Positions 34,408-44,778 of a stretch of DNA of 64,000 nucleotides are shown in pieces; the stretch's first letter is position 1, and the number at the start of each line of letters is the position of its first letter. Both the position numbers and the translations under genes were made by a program. Below the pieces are notes generated by a model. That model was not told the DNA's origin and made no database searches. It saw nothing but the letters and a program-made list of their open reading frames with translations. The stretch is taken from assembly GCA_030692365.1 (NCBI GenBank), contig JAUYCC010000071.1:1-64000 (forward strand), written 5' to 3'. This DNA is from Pelolinea sp. Its GTDB lineage: Bacteria; Chloroflexota; Anaerolineae; Anaerolineales; Anaerolineaceae.

Positions 34408-35910
34408 ATGGAAGAGAAATTAAAGAAATTAAAGTGTTTGTTGGCTGAAATTGCGAATCTGAAAGCGGCTAACGCAGTGTTGGGTTGGGACCAACTGGTC
34501 AATATGCCAGGCGGCGCGACTGAAGACCGCGGTGAGCAGATTGCTGCTCTGGAACATATCATGCATGCCAAAGTAACCTCTGATGAGATTGGCAAATTGC
34601 TGGACGAACTCGCGGTGGGCGCCAGGCAAATAGACCCTGAATCTGATGAGGCATGCCTGATCCGGGTAGCTAAACGTGATTATGAAAAGCAAACAAAAGT
34701 TCCGGCTGAATTTGTAACTGAAATGGCGCGCGTTTCCACGGTCGCCCAATCTGTTTGGGAAAAAGCCAAAAACCATTCTGATTTTGAACTTTTCCGCCCC
34801 CACCTTGAAAAACTGGTCGGATTGCGCCGCCAATACGCGGATTTCTTTAAGCCCTGGGATCATGTTTATGACCCGCTGCTAGATGATTTTGAACCGGGCA
34901 TGAAGACCGCCGAAGTCCAGGCCATCTTTAATGCGCTTCGGCCAAAACAGGTGGAACTGATCAAGGCGATCAGCCAAACCAAACAGGTGGAAAGATCCTT
35001 CCTGTTCCTTGATTATCCTGAAAATGGCCAGCTTGCCTTTGGTGAGAAAGTGATCTCTAAATTTGGTTATGACTGGAATCACGGTCGTCAGGACAAGTCC
35101 GCCCATCCCTTCACTACCAGTTTCGGGTTGAATGATGTGCGCATAACCACCCGCTTCAACTCCAATTATTTGCCGACAGCTATGTTTGGGACCATGCATG
35201 AATGCGGGCACGCACTTTATGAATTGGGCATCGACAAGAAATTCAATCGCTCCCCGCTTGCTGACGGGGCATCCATGGCGGTCCATGAATCGCAATCGTG
35301 CATGTGGGAGAACCTGATTGGACGCTCAAAACCTTTCTGGAAGCATTTCTTCCCGATGCTTCAAGAAATCTTCCCATCACAGTTGGGCAATGTGGATGTA
35401 GACACATTTTATGAAGGGGTAAATGCGGTAGAACCTTCGTTAATCCGAGTGGAAGCGGATGAGGCTACATACAATCTCCACATCATGTTGAGGCTTGAAA
35501 TGGAAATTGCCCTGATGGAAGGCAGTTTATCGGCTAAAGACGCACCCGCGGCCTGGAACGCCAAATTTAAAGACTACCTTGGGATTGTCTCGCCGGACGA
35601 TGCGAAGGGTATTTTGCAGGATGTGCACTGGTCATTTGGCGGATTTGGTTATTTCCCCACCTACGCGCTTGGAAATCTGGTTTCAGCCCAATTATGGGAG
35701 CGAATGAACAAGGATATTCCAAATCTGGAAGAACAGGTTGAAAAAGCCCAGTTCAGTGAAATACTTGGCTGGCTACGCAAGAATTTGCATGTTTACGGCG
35801 CCAAGTTTGAACCGCAGGAATTGGTTAAAAAAGTGACCGGATCCAAAATTACCCCAGAACCTTATATCCATTATCTTGAATACAAATTCAAAGCGATATA
35901 TAACCTTTAA
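34408..35910 (+). CDS. M32 carboxypeptidase (Taq type)
   Basis: A 500-residue metallocarboxypeptidase. FGTMHECGHALYELGI holds the HExxH zinc motif near residue 264, and ASMAVHESQSCMWENLIGRS is the M32-specific HESQ motif about 27 residues later. RVEADEATYNLHIMLR and GYFPTYALGNLVSAQLWE are further family blocks. It removes C-terminal residues from peptides in the cytoplasm. The start at MEEKLKKL is preferred over MLGIS 5 codons upstream. It follows serA by 18 bases and may share its transcript. Confidence 0.93.
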   Translation: MEEKLKKLKCLLAEIANLKAANAVLGWDQLVNMPGGATEDRGEQIAALEHIMHAKVTSDEIGKLLDELAVGARQIDPESDEACLIRVAKRDYEKQTKVPAEFVTEMARVSTVAQSVWEKAKNHSDFELFRPHLEKLVGLRRQYADFFKPWDHVYDPLLDDFEPGMKTAEVQAIFNALRPKQVELIKAISQTKQVERSFLFLDYPENGQLAFGEKVISKFGYDWNHGRQDKSAHPFTTSFGLNDVRITTRFNSNYLPTAMFGTMHECGHALYELGIDKKFNRSPLADGASMAVHESQSCMWENLIGRSKPFWKHFFPMLQEIFPSQLGNVDVDTFYEGVNAVEPSLIRVEADEATYNLHIMLRLEMEIALMEGSLSAKDAPAAWNAKFKDYLGIVSPDDAKGILQDVHWSFGGFGYFPTYALGNLVSAQLWERMNKDIPNLEEQVEKAQFSEILGWLRKNLHVYGAKFEPQELVKKVTGSKITPEPYIHYLEYKFKAIYNL

Positions 35911-35941
35911 GTACGAGATAATTCGTTCGCAGAATATAAAG

Positions 35942-35969
35942 AAAACGCTCAGGTTTTACTGAGCGTTTT
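35942..35969. terminator. Bidirectional intrinsic terminator
   Basis: AAAACGCTCAG-GTTTTA-CTGAGCGTTTT, an 11-bp stem with a 6-base loop, continues as T on the plus strand and, being A-flanked on the left, gives T on the minus strand as well. It lies between the convergent M32 and L,D-transpeptidase genes. Confidence 0.88.
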
Positions 35970-35973
35970 TGGT

Positions 35974-37164
35974 TTAGAAAGCGCCGTTTTCTTTATAGAA
36001 TTCGGGATCTGTGGGGGTTTTTCCGCTCGGATCCCAGACGTAAACCCAGTCTCCAACAGCAGCCCAGTCATACAGCCAATGGGAATCGCCAACAGACAGG
36101 TTAATGCAGCCGTGGGATTGTTCATACCCAAACATGGCGCGCCAGTACGCGCCATGCAGTGCACGCGGGCCGTCGTAATACATGGTCCAGGGCACATTTT
36201 CCAACAGATAATAATCTACTTTGCCGGTAGCAAAAGCGCCGGTCATGGTTTCGAGGTCTTTCTTTTCCCTTATTTGGAATAATCCAGGTTGGGTGTAATA
36301 AGGTTCAAAACCTGTGGCAATCAAAGAGGCAAAGATAAGATGGTTATTCTCATAAACCGTCATGGTTTGCTCATACAAGTTGATCTCAATCCATCGTCCA
36401 TTATCAACACCTTCAGGAGCGATCTGGTTGGGTGTGACCACGCGAATCTTGTTTCGGTCCACCCATTGTCCAGGTTTGATCATATACCAAGTGGTGCCTT
36501 CAGCTTCCATCTTGTCATACACCTGAACCACATCCCCGCGGGTCAGGTTGACGCTGACCTTTTTGCCATAAATGCTGGGTTCTCGATGGGGGCTTACCGC
36601 GTCAATAATCCAGCCGAAATTGTTGACCGGCTGCTTTTTGAAAAGCAACCCCTGAAAAGTTGAGTAGGTGGTAGGTGAAGCGCGGATCCATTCCCCGCGC
36701 TTGTTAGCCAGGTAGGGGTTGCCGTCGTAATAAGAAACGTTTTCATAGGTTATATAAAGCATTTGCCCAATCGGTAAAGTGCTTAATGCCCCCCAGCCAG
36801 CTATAGCAGATTCGAGATTAGGGTAGTAAGCAGCCTGGACACCGGGCTGAATATTAATCTTGGCGTATTTTTCGTTCAGCTGGGTGTAAGAAATATCTGG
36901 ATGGGACGCGGGTAGCGGCCTTAGGGGTAAAGTCATCCCGCGGCGTGCCCATTGGGTGAGGGTCGCTGAAGGCCCCAGGGGCAGACAATCAACGGGTGTT
37001 ACCAAATACACACCCGGAACGCACAGCGGCAGTCCTTCATAAGGTTCAACCGCAGACGGTGTCTCGGGAGTCGGTTCATCCTGGGCGCGCGCTTTTGAAG
37101 GCAGCGCCAAAGTGAAAAGCATCAGTACAGTTAACGAAAAAAGAAAGATATTCCTTTTTAACAT
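35974..37164 (-). CDS. Secreted L,D-transpeptidase (YkuD domain)
   Basis: A 396-residue protein with a signal peptide (IFLFSLTVLMLFTLALPSKARA). After a low-complexity acidic/proline stretch there are about 200 residues that include an SH3-like segment (VSVNLTRGDVVQVYDKMEAEG). The C-terminal YkuD domain begins about residue 255 (IEINLYEQTMTVYENNHL) and has the catalytic motif as GYEQSHGCINLSVGDS (H-x-x-S-H-G-C-x-N type, Cys nucleophile) near 350. Such enzymes form 3-3 cross-links in peptidoglycan or attach proteins to it. It stands alone, with a terminator downstream. Confidence 0.9.
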   Translation of the reverse strand: MLKRNIFLFSLTVLMLFTLALPSKARAQDEPTPETPSAVEPYEGLPLCVPGVYLVTPVDCLPLGPSATLTQWARRGMTLPLRPLPASHPDISYTQLNEKYAKINIQPGVQAAYYPNLESAIAGWGALSTLPIGQMLYITYENVSYYDGNPYLANKRGEWIRASPTTYSTFQGLLFKKQPVNNFGWIIDAVSPHREPSIYGKKVSVNLTRGDVVQVYDKMEAEGTTWYMIKPGQWVDRNKIRVVTPNQIAPEGVDNGRWIEINLYEQTMTVYENNHLIFASLIATGFEPYYTQPGLFQIREKKDLETMTGAFATGKVDYYLLENVPWTMYYDGPRALHGAYWRAMFGYEQSHGCINLSVGDSHWLYDWAAVGDWVYVWDPSGKTPTDPEFYKENGAF

Positions 37165-37239
37165 TTCATCCTTAATATAAAAAGCGGCGGTAATTGTACC
37201 TGATAAAAATTATCCGATTTGACAAGCTTTATTTAAGTA

Positions 37240-37794
37240 TTAAAGCTGCTTTCGTACAATTACATTTGAACCGGCTTTAGCCATCTCGTTGAAACCAGCA
37301 GACAGGAATATGTTCAGACTGCCCATATACATTTCAACGGGTAGTCTTTTTTATCGGGTATATCAGGGGAGGCTTCAATAATTCGTGCTCCTTTAATTTT
37401 GGTATATTTCATAGCCCCCCGAATCAGTTCTCCCATCATGCCCATACTGTAGAAATCCTTGCGGACAAAAATACAGACAATTGACCAAACCGGCTTGTCG
37501 TCCATATGTTTCAGGGTTCGCGACCTTTCCAGTGAACCGAATTCCTCGCGCGGCGCTATTGAGCACCAACCAATGGGTTTGCCATCCGCGTAAGCCAGGA
37601 TACCGGGGATTGTGGCGCCAAAGACCAAGCCTTTCATTTCCTGCCTGTTCTTGCCCTTACATCATGCACTGAACTCCTTACGGGTGAGCCGCCAAAACAT
37701 GCACCAGCAGCCCCTATAGGCGCCGTGTGTTTCAAACAATTGTTCAAAATCGTTCCACTTATCCGGGGTAAGGGGGGAAAATTTCAAGTTCATG
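37240..37794 (-). pseudogene. Decayed GNAT-family acetyltransferase
   Basis: Reading on the minus strand from ATG at 37794 gives MNLKFSPLTPDKWNDFEQ, then one extra base near 37741 shifts the frame to LFETHGAYRGCWCMFWRLTRKEF. An in-frame TGA follows at 37662-37664, then the listed 107-aa ORF (MKGLVFGATIPGILAYADGKPIGW and SLERSRTLK). A frameshift near 37340 leads into VEMYMGSLNIFLSAGFNE and a stop at 37240. Joined together, these match the GNAT subfamily with W-C-M-W-W-R-L and P-R-E-x-F-x-x-L-E-R-S-R motifs. Three lesions in one gene point to true decay rather than a single read error. Confidence 0.85.
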
Positions 37795-37872
37795 GTTTTT
37801 CCATCCGCTCCGCATTATTTCAACTTATTCCTCAATGACAAAATTATCCCATAAAAAACTGATTTTTCTGTA

Positions 37873-37881
37873 TGCTATAAT
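37873..37881 (+). promoter_or_regulatory. Extended -10 promoter element (TGCTATAAT)
   Basis: TG-C-TATAAT is a perfect extended -10 about 40 bases before the epimerase ATG at 37921. No good -35 lies at the right distance, which is normal for extended -10 promoters. Confidence 0.45.
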
Positions 37882-37920
37882 CCACGAACATCCTTTTCAT
37901 TCCCATTTTTGGCGGCAAAC

Positions 37921-38850
37921 ATGCGATTTCTAATTACAGGCGCGGCAGGTTTTCGGGGGGCTCCTTTAGCGAACGCGTTGGTCAAAGGTAACCACAGTGT
38001 CGTAGGTTTGGATGACCTGTCCACTGGGGATCCTAAAGAACTGGTGGATGCCGTTCACTTGGTGAGGGGAGATATCAATGACCGGCCAAAATTATGGTCG
38101 CTTCTCCAAGGAGTGGACTGTGTTTACCATCTGGCCGCCAGGGTGATCGTTCCTGAATCTGTGCTTTATCCGCGTGAATACAATACAGTCAATGTGGGCG
38201 GAACCGTAACGCTTATGGAAGCCATGCGGGATGTGGGGGTAAGGCGTGTGGTGTTCATTTCATCAGGCACGATTTACGGCAACCAGAAAACACAACCGGT
38301 GAGGGAGTCCAACCGCCCGAATCCGCGTTCCCCTTACGCAGTATCCAAACTGGCGGCTGAATATTACATCCGCACCATCGGTGCCCTGTGGGGCATTGAG
38401 ACGGTCTGCCTGCGGGTCTTCAATGCCTATGGCCCCGGGCAAAGGCTGCCCCTGACCAACGCCCCCGTCATTCCTTACTGCCTGCGCCAGGCGCTGGATA
38501 ACGGTACCATCGTTATCCATGGCAATGGAGAGCAAACGCGCGATTATGTGTATATTGATGATGTTGTCAAAGCTATGGTTGCTGCGTCTTCTGTCCCCGA
38601 TATCAACCGCATGATCATTAATGTAGGCAGCGGTAAGGAAACTTCGATCAATGAGCTTGTTAAGAAGGTACTGGAAATTACCGGCGCGAAACCGGAAATT
38701 GTCACCAACCAATCGCACGACAGCGGACCTTCAAGCATGCGCGCGGACCTGGCTATCGCAAAAAAGAAACTGGATTACACACCCCAATACAATTTGGAGC
38801 AGGGTCTGAAGAAAACCATTGAGAATGACCCTCGTTTCCAGAAGAAATAA
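37921..38850 (+). CDS. NAD-dependent epimerase/dehydratase (extended SDR)
   Basis: It starts at MRFLITG rather than the TTG four codons upstream. The 309-residue protein has nucleotide-binding ITGAAGFRGAPLANAL (TGxxGxxG, with Arg replacing the usual Ile), GLDDLSTGDPKEL, VYHLAARVIVPES, ISSGTIYG, and the catalytic PYAVSKLAAEYY (YxxxK). VLRVFNAYGPGQR and TRDYVYIDDVVKAM complete the UDP-glucose 4-epimerase-like pattern. It interconverts or dehydrates a nucleotide sugar; the exact sugar cannot be read. It is the first gene of the right-hand glycan locus. Confidence 0.87.
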   Translation: MRFLITGAAGFRGAPLANALVKGNHSVVGLDDLSTGDPKELVDAVHLVRGDINDRPKLWSLLQGVDCVYHLAARVIVPESVLYPREYNTVNVGGTVTLMEAMRDVGVRRVVFISSGTIYGNQKTQPVRESNRPNPRSPYAVSKLAAEYYIRTIGALWGIETVCLRVFNAYGPGQRLPLTNAPVIPYCLRQALDNGTIVIHGNGEQTRDYVYIDDVVKAMVAASSVPDINRMIINVGSGKETSINELVKKVLEITGAKPEIVTNQSHDSGPSSMRADLAIAKKKLDYTPQYNLEQGLKKTIENDPRFQKK

Positions 38851-38877
38851 TCCCTTCTAATCCTGTAAAATGAATAT

Positions 38878-39648
38878 ATGTATAGGTGGTTTTTCACGCA
38901 TCCTGCCATGCGCGGTAGGGATATTGATGATCCACGGTTGATTGCCATACGCCGTGAAGTGCTGCGTAAAAAGAAATTTCTAAAAAAGATTTATGAGGAT
39001 TGGTATACCCTCATTAAACAGAATTTGGGAAATACCGGTTCGAGAGTTATTGAATTGGGATCCGGGGCGGGATTCCTAGAGAGAAAAATCCCTCGCGTAA
39101 TAAAAACGGATGTTTTCCACCAGGCTTTTATCCATCTGGTAATGGACGGATTAATAATCCCCTTTCCGTCAGTAAGCTTGGACTCAATTGTGATGCTGGA
39201 TGTTTTCCATCATTTGCCAGATGTAGAAAAGTTCTTTGAAGAGGCATTGCGGACATTGGTTGCCGGCGGGCGCATCATCATGATTGAACCGTGGGTGACT
39301 GACTGGTCCCGTAAGGCCTATTCATGGCTGCATTACGAACCAGTTGTGCCGGAAATGAGAAACTGGCAATTTGATTCCTCCGGACCCTTATCCGGATCAA
39401 ACCAGGCACTGCCCTGGATTGTTTTCGAACGTGACAAAGAGTCTTTTCAATCATGCTATCCTCAGTTACATATTTTTAAAATACAACCGATGATGCCTTT
39501 CCGGTATATCCTCAGCGGCGGGTTTTCGTCATGGATGAGTCTCCCCGGCTTTTGTTACTCGACGGTGAAGTGGTTTGAAACCCTATTTAATAAAAAGATG
39601 GACAAATGGGGGATGTTCGCGCTGATTGTCCTGGAAAAGGTTAAATAA
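38878..39648 (+). CDS. Class I SAM-dependent methyltransferase
   Basis: A 256-residue protein with VIELGSGAGFLERKIP (motif I), the unusual short IKTDVFHQAFIHLVMDGLIIPF, DSIVMLDVFHHLPDVEKFFEEAL, and VAGGRIIMIEPWVTD. It begins 27 bases after the epimerase gene. The 3' end overlaps the convergent fusion gene by 8 bases. A glycan-modifying role is inferred from position. Confidence 0.75.
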   Translation: MYRWFFTHPAMRGRDIDDPRLIAIRREVLRKKKFLKKIYEDWYTLIKQNLGNTGSRVIELGSGAGFLERKIPRVIKTDVFHQAFIHLVMDGLIIPFPSVSLDSIVMLDVFHHLPDVEKFFEEALRTLVAGGRIIMIEPWVTDWSRKAYSWLHYEPVVPEMRNWQFDSSGPLSGSNQALPWIVFERDKESFQSCYPQLHIFKIQPMMPFRYILSGGFSSWMSLPGFCYSTVKWFETLFNKKMDKWGMFALIVLEKVK

Positions 39649-41074
39649 ATTTCAACCGGCGGGCGGCGAACAGGACCATTCTCAATAACAGCCAGCCGTG
39701 GCTCCAGCGCCGGATATTGGTGGTTCCATATGTGCGTTCGCGATACCTGATGGGCATATCCACAATTTTCAGATTTAATTTGGCTGCGCCAAAGATCAAG
39801 TCATAATCCCCAAAAGGATCGAAATCACCAAAATACTGCCTGTTTTTGGCTATCTTCTTATAATCTTTTCTCCATAGCACCTTTGTTCCGCATAGCGTAT
39901 CTTTGATGGGTTGGCCTATTAAATAAGAAAAAATCAGGGTGAAGGCTTTATTCCCTAGCAGGTTGAAAAATCGCATGGCCTGTTTTTCCATCGGATACAC
40001 CAGACGGACGCCGTTGACAAAATCACCTGCGCCGCTCACCAGTGCATCATAGAAACGTGGCAGGTTTTCAGGTGGCATGGTCAGATCTGCGTCAAGGATA
40101 ATCAAAACATCACCTTTGGCTTTGGAGAAACCTAACCGCACCGCATCGCCTTTCCCTTTGCCGGTTTGTTTAAGGTGTAAAGCTTTCTGCTGAGGATGAG
40201 CCTGGATTTGCTTGTCTATTTCGGCGGCAGTGTTATCATTTGAATTCCCCTCGACAAAAATTATCTCCGTGGTTTTGCCAAAGGTGGGCATCCTTTCAAA
40301 GACCTGCTTGATATTCCCTTCCTCATTCCTGGCAGGTACTATGATCGAGGTTGAATATCGCTTGTGAGCTGATGGATCAGATGAGTGCTTGAGCCTTGCG
40401 ACCATGAAGTGGGTCATGGCCAGATAACGAAACGGCCAAAAACGCACCAAAAATTTATTACAGAAAGTGGCTAACAGCGGGATTGGAAGTGGCAGTAAAA
40501 CCTCTTCCCAATGCCGGACCACCTCTAATCCTGCCAGATTAAGTAAGTTAGACGTATCTTCCAATGTGAGCCAGTTTTGAAGCAGGGTCGGCTTAGCGAC
40601 ATTCAGGGCAGTGGCAACCTTCAGGGGAAATTCCCACAGCCGGCTGTAAAAATTGAGGATTAAGCGTCCATCCGGCTTGAGCAATTTGTGGATGACTTCA
40701 AATATTTCCTGCACATCCCACAGGTCATTAATGGTGTCAGATAACACGACAAAATCAAACTGGCGTGTGATATCACCGTCAATCGCAATGATTTGTTGGA
40801 AATTCAACTCCGGGTGCAGATTCTGCGCATGGGAAACCATTTTTTCAGAAATATCCAAGCCCAGACCGTAAGAGGGTTTTAATGAAGCAAGTAAATTGCC
40901 GCTGCCGCAGCCTATTTCCAACACTTTCTGACCTTGAGGGATATTAAATTGATAGACCTGGCTGATACGTTTTTGATAATAACCTCCCCAGCCATTCCAT
41001 TTTTCAAGTTTTTTAGCGACTTTATCCCAGTGGCTGCTTCTTTCCTGGTAAAACTGATCCTGACTGGTGCTCAT
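39641..41074 (-). CDS. Methyltransferase-GT2 glycosyltransferase fusion
   Basis: A 477-residue two-domain protein. Residues 1-about 225 form a class I methyltransferase (KVLEIGCGSGNLLASL, GLGLDISEKMVSHAQ, VLSDTINDLWDVQEIFEVIHKLLKPDGRLIL). Residues about 240-477 form a GT2 enzyme of the dolichol-phosphate-mannose-synthase type (TSIIVPARNEEGNIKQVFERM, VEGNSNDNTAAEI, DVLIILDADLTMPPENL, with the D-x-D equivalent). The GT2 domain has no C-terminal membrane spans, as in soluble DPM1-like enzymes, though the C-terminus is hydrophobic. It may make a polyprenyl-phosphate sugar, with methylation by the same chain. The separating linker is in frame and there is no sign of an error. Confidence 0.82.
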   Translation of the reverse strand: MSTSQDQFYQERSSHWDKVAKKLEKWNGWGGYYQKRISQVYQFNIPQGQKVLEIGCGSGNLLASLKPSYGLGLDISEKMVSHAQNLHPELNFQQIIAIDGDITRQFDFVVLSDTINDLWDVQEIFEVIHKLLKPDGRLILNFYSRLWEFPLKVATALNVAKPTLLQNWLTLEDTSNLLNLAGLEVVRHWEEVLLPLPIPLLATFCNKFLVRFWPFRYLAMTHFMVARLKHSSDPSAHKRYSTSIIVPARNEEGNIKQVFERMPTFGKTTEIIFVEGNSNDNTAAEIDKQIQAHPQQKALHLKQTGKGKGDAVRLGFSKAKGDVLIILDADLTMPPENLPRFYDALVSGAGDFVNGVRLVYPMEKQAMRFFNLLGNKAFTLIFSYLIGQPIKDTLCGTKVLWRKDYKKIAKNRQYFGDFDPFGDYDLIFGAAKLNLKIVDMPIRYRERTYGTTNIRRWSHGWLLLRMVLFAARRLKFI

Positions 41075-41149
41075 TTAATTTGTCCGTCCATATCCCTTCT
41101 GGAAAAAAGTATATCATCTCCCAAAACCAAACCTTTAGGTCTTTTTTGC

Positions 41150-41178
41150 TTGATTTTTATCCGGTTGGGGTTTATAAT
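41150..41178 (+). promoter_or_regulatory. Sigma70-type promoter of the EPS winged-helix regulator
   Basis: TTGATT (41150-41155) and TATAAT (41173-41178) are separated by exactly 17 bases and lie 22 bases before the regulator ATG at 41201. The -10 runs into the palindrome listed next, so binding there would block transcription. Confidence 0.7.
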
Positions 41179-41191
41179 TCAACAGTTGAAT
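41177..41191. promoter_or_regulatory. Palindrome ATTCAA-CAG-TTGAAT on the regulator promoter
   Basis: A perfect inverted repeat with 6-bp arms and a 3-base centre overlaps the end of the -10 box and the likely transcription start. The same arms and spacing recur at 55198-55212, ahead of the nonulosonate gene run. It is a likely operator, perhaps for the winged-helix protein encoded immediately downstream; that link is inference. Confidence 0.55.
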
Positions 41192-41200
41192 ATTGAAATC

Positions 41201-42632
<1,432 letters not shown>

Positions 42633-42641
42633 TATTTACTT

Positions 42642-43478
42642 ATGCAAAAATCGATGGATACCAGAATCACACTGATTAAGCCTTCCCAAGGTTGGTCCGC
42701 GTTAAATCTGCGCGATTTATGGATTTATCGCGAACTGATCCTGTTTATGACTTGGCGCGATCTGAAGGTACGTTATAAACAAACACTTTTAGGCGCGAGT
42801 TGGGCGGTTCTGCAGCCTTTCCTGACGATGGTCGTATTTAGTATTTTCTTTGGTAATCTGGCCAAGGTTCCTTCGGACGGCGTACCTTACCCGATATTTT
42901 CGTACACCGCGCTGATCCCCTGGACGCTTTTTTCAAAAGCCTTACATGATGCCAGCCGTTCGCTGGTGGCCAGCAGTCATATGATCACCAAAGTCTATTT
43001 TCCGCGCATGATCTTGCCGCTGGCTTCGGTGTTGGCGGGTGTGGTGGACTTTTTTATCGCGTTTGTCGTCCTGATCGGAATGATGGTCTATTATAGAATT
43101 GCGCCCACTACAAACGTCTGGGCACTGCCGTTGTTCTTAATTCTGGCTTTGGTCACGGCTATTGGGGTTGGATTGTGGCTTTCTGCGTTGAACGTACTTT
43201 ATCGTGATATCAACTATGTGCTGCCTTTCCTGACCCAATTCTGGATGTTCCTGACGCCCATCGCTTATCCCTCCAGCATGGTACCGCAGCGATTTCAGGT
43301 GCTGTACGCGCTCAATCCCATGACCGGTGTGGTAGAAGGGTTCCGTTGGGTGCTGCTGGGTTCCGGCCAGGCACCGGGGACGATGACTCTGGTTTCCAGT
43401 CTGGTGGCGATCCTTCTTTTGGTCACAGGTTTGGTTTATTTCAGGCGCATGGAGCGGCAGTTCGCCGATATGGTTTAG
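42642..43478 (+). CDS. wzm: ABC-2 type polysaccharide export permease
   Basis: A 278-residue protein with six spans. The amphipathic start (LRDLWIYRELILFMTWRDLKVRYKQTLLGASWAVLQPF) is the hallmark of Wzm/TagG/KpsM permeases. It exports undecaprenyl-linked polysaccharide in an ATP-dependent way together with the ATPase gene 13 bases downstream. The family marks this locus as ABC-type rather than Wzx/Wzy-type. Confidence 0.93.
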   Translation: MQKSMDTRITLIKPSQGWSALNLRDLWIYRELILFMTWRDLKVRYKQTLLGASWAVLQPFLTMVVFSIFFGNLAKVPSDGVPYPIFSYTALIPWTLFSKALHDASRSLVASSHMITKVYFPRMILPLASVLAGVVDFFIAFVVLIGMMVYYRIAPTTNVWALPLFLILALVTAIGVGLWLSALNVLYRDINYVLPFLTQFWMFLTPIAYPSSMVPQRFQVLYALNPMTGVVEGFRWVLLGSGQAPGTMTLVSSLVAILLLVTGLVYFRRMERQFADMV

Positions 43479-43491
43479 GAGATTGACGCAA

Positions 43492-44778
43492 ATGACTCAA
43501 ACAGCCATTCGGGTAGAAAATATCGGCAAACAGTATCGCCTCGGCCAATTGATGACCACTTATCGCACATTCCGCGAAACCATCGCGGAGCGCGTAAAAA
43601 TTGGCAAGCCAGGGGAAAATATAAAAAATTTGCTTCCCAATTCCATCTGGGCACTGCGTAATGTATCCTTTGATGTGCATCAAGGGCAGGTTTTGGGCGT
43701 GGTCGGCAGGAACGGGGCTGGTAAAAGTACCTTGCTCAAAATCCTCTCGCGAGTTACTGAACCTACCGAAGGCAGGGCTGAGATCCACGGGCGTGTTGGG
43801 TCGCTGCTGGAAGTGGGTACGGGTTTCCATCCTGAACTGACCGGCCGGGAGAATATTTTTCTCAACGGCGCGATTCTCGGCATGCATAAGACCGAAATTG
43901 AAAGCAAATTTGACGAGATTGTCAATTTTGCAGAAGTGGAGCAGTTCATTGATACGCCGGTGAAACGCTATTCCAGCGGCATGTATCTGCGCCTGGCGTT
44001 TGCGGTTGCTGCACATTTAGAACCTGAGATCCTTGTAGTGGATGAAGTGCTGGCTGTGGGCGACGCGGAATTCCAGCGCAAGTGCCTTGGAAAAATGAGC
44101 GATGTCGCCAAACAAGGTCGTACGGTGATGTTTGTCAGCCATAATATGTCAGCCATTCTGCGCCTGACCGAAGAGACACTGGTAATTGACCACGGCCAGT
44201 TATTACTTCGGGCGCCCACCCAGGAAGCTGTTGATTTTTATTTATCGCGTGGCTTAACCCAGGAAGGTCAGCGCCAATGGCTTGCGGATGAAATCCCTGC
44301 CCAATCTGCGCCTTTCAAACCAATCTCGGTGCGATTGATGGACAAGAAAGGGCATGTGATTGACACAGCGCGATCAACCGAAGAATTTTATATCGAGTTT
44401 GAATATGACCTGGCGAAAGCCATTAAAGGCTTACGCGTCGGAATTTACCTCATAACAGCGCGCGGTGAATTTGTGTTCACTTCTTTCGATACCGATGAAA
44501 CGGAAGCATTTAATGCCCATGACCAGCGCGGCGCGGGAAAGTACATCAGCCGTGTCAAAATCCCCGGAAATTTATTAAACAACGGACGGTTCGTAGTAGG
44601 CGTCAACGCCAGTACTTATCGCATAAAAACATATTTTCATGATGAACAGGCTCTGGCGTTTAATGTTGACGCTTCCGGCGCACCCGGCACTCATTGGCCG
44701 GAACCGCGCATGGGTCCTGTCCGGCCAGCCTTGAAATGGGAGATAAAGACAATCAATCATGCCAACCAAAAATCATAA
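43492..44778 (+). CDS. wzt: ABC polysaccharide export ATPase with Wzt C-domain
   Basis: It starts at ATG 43492, since the TTG at 43483 lies too close to the GGAG. The 428-residue protein has an ATPase domain (VVGRNGAGKSTLLKIL Walker A, PVKRYSSGMYLRLAFAVAAHLEPEILVVDEVLAVGD signature and Walker B) and, from about 275, a beta-rich C-terminal domain (FYIEFEYDLAKAIKGLRVGIYL and GRFVVGVNAS) like the Wzt carbohydrate-binding domain, which recognises the modified end of the glycan. Capped glycans (for example methylated) are typical cargo, in line with nearby methyltransferases. Its 3' end overlaps the next gene by 20 bases. Confidence 0.93.
   Translation: MTQTAIRVENIGKQYRLGQLMTTYRTFRETIAERVKIGKPGENIKNLLPNSIWALRNVSFDVHQGQVLGVVGRNGAGKSTLLKILSRVTEPTEGRAEIHGRVGSLLEVGTGFHPELTGRENIFLNGAILGMHKTEIESKFDEIVNFAEVEQFIDTPVKRYSSGMYLRLAFAVAAHLEPEILVVDEVLAVGDAEFQRKCLGKMSDVAKQGRTVMFVSHNMSAILRLTEETLVIDHGQLLLRAPTQEAVDFYLSRGLTQEGQRQWLADEIPAQSAPFKPISVRLMDKKGHVIDTARSTEEFYIEFEYDLAKAIKGLRVGIYLITARGEFVFTSFDTDETEAFNAHDQRGAGKYISRVKIPGNLLNNGRFVVGVNASTYRIKTYFHDEQALAFNVDASGAPGTHWPEPRMGPVRPALKWEIKTINHANQKS

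Noticed and set aside
34429-35295. Minus-strand ORFs inside the M32 carboxypeptidase gene
   Set aside because: Antisense shadows of a gene with intact HExxH and HESQ motifs.
37662-37664. In-frame TGA in the GNAT remnant as a selenocysteine codon
   Set aside because: Two frameshifts elsewhere in the same gene and no SECIS-like structure seen; decay is the simpler reading.
40934-41200. Upstream extension of the winged-helix regulator ORF
   Set aside because: It runs through the fusion gene on the other strand and through the promoter; the family-like protein begins at 41201.
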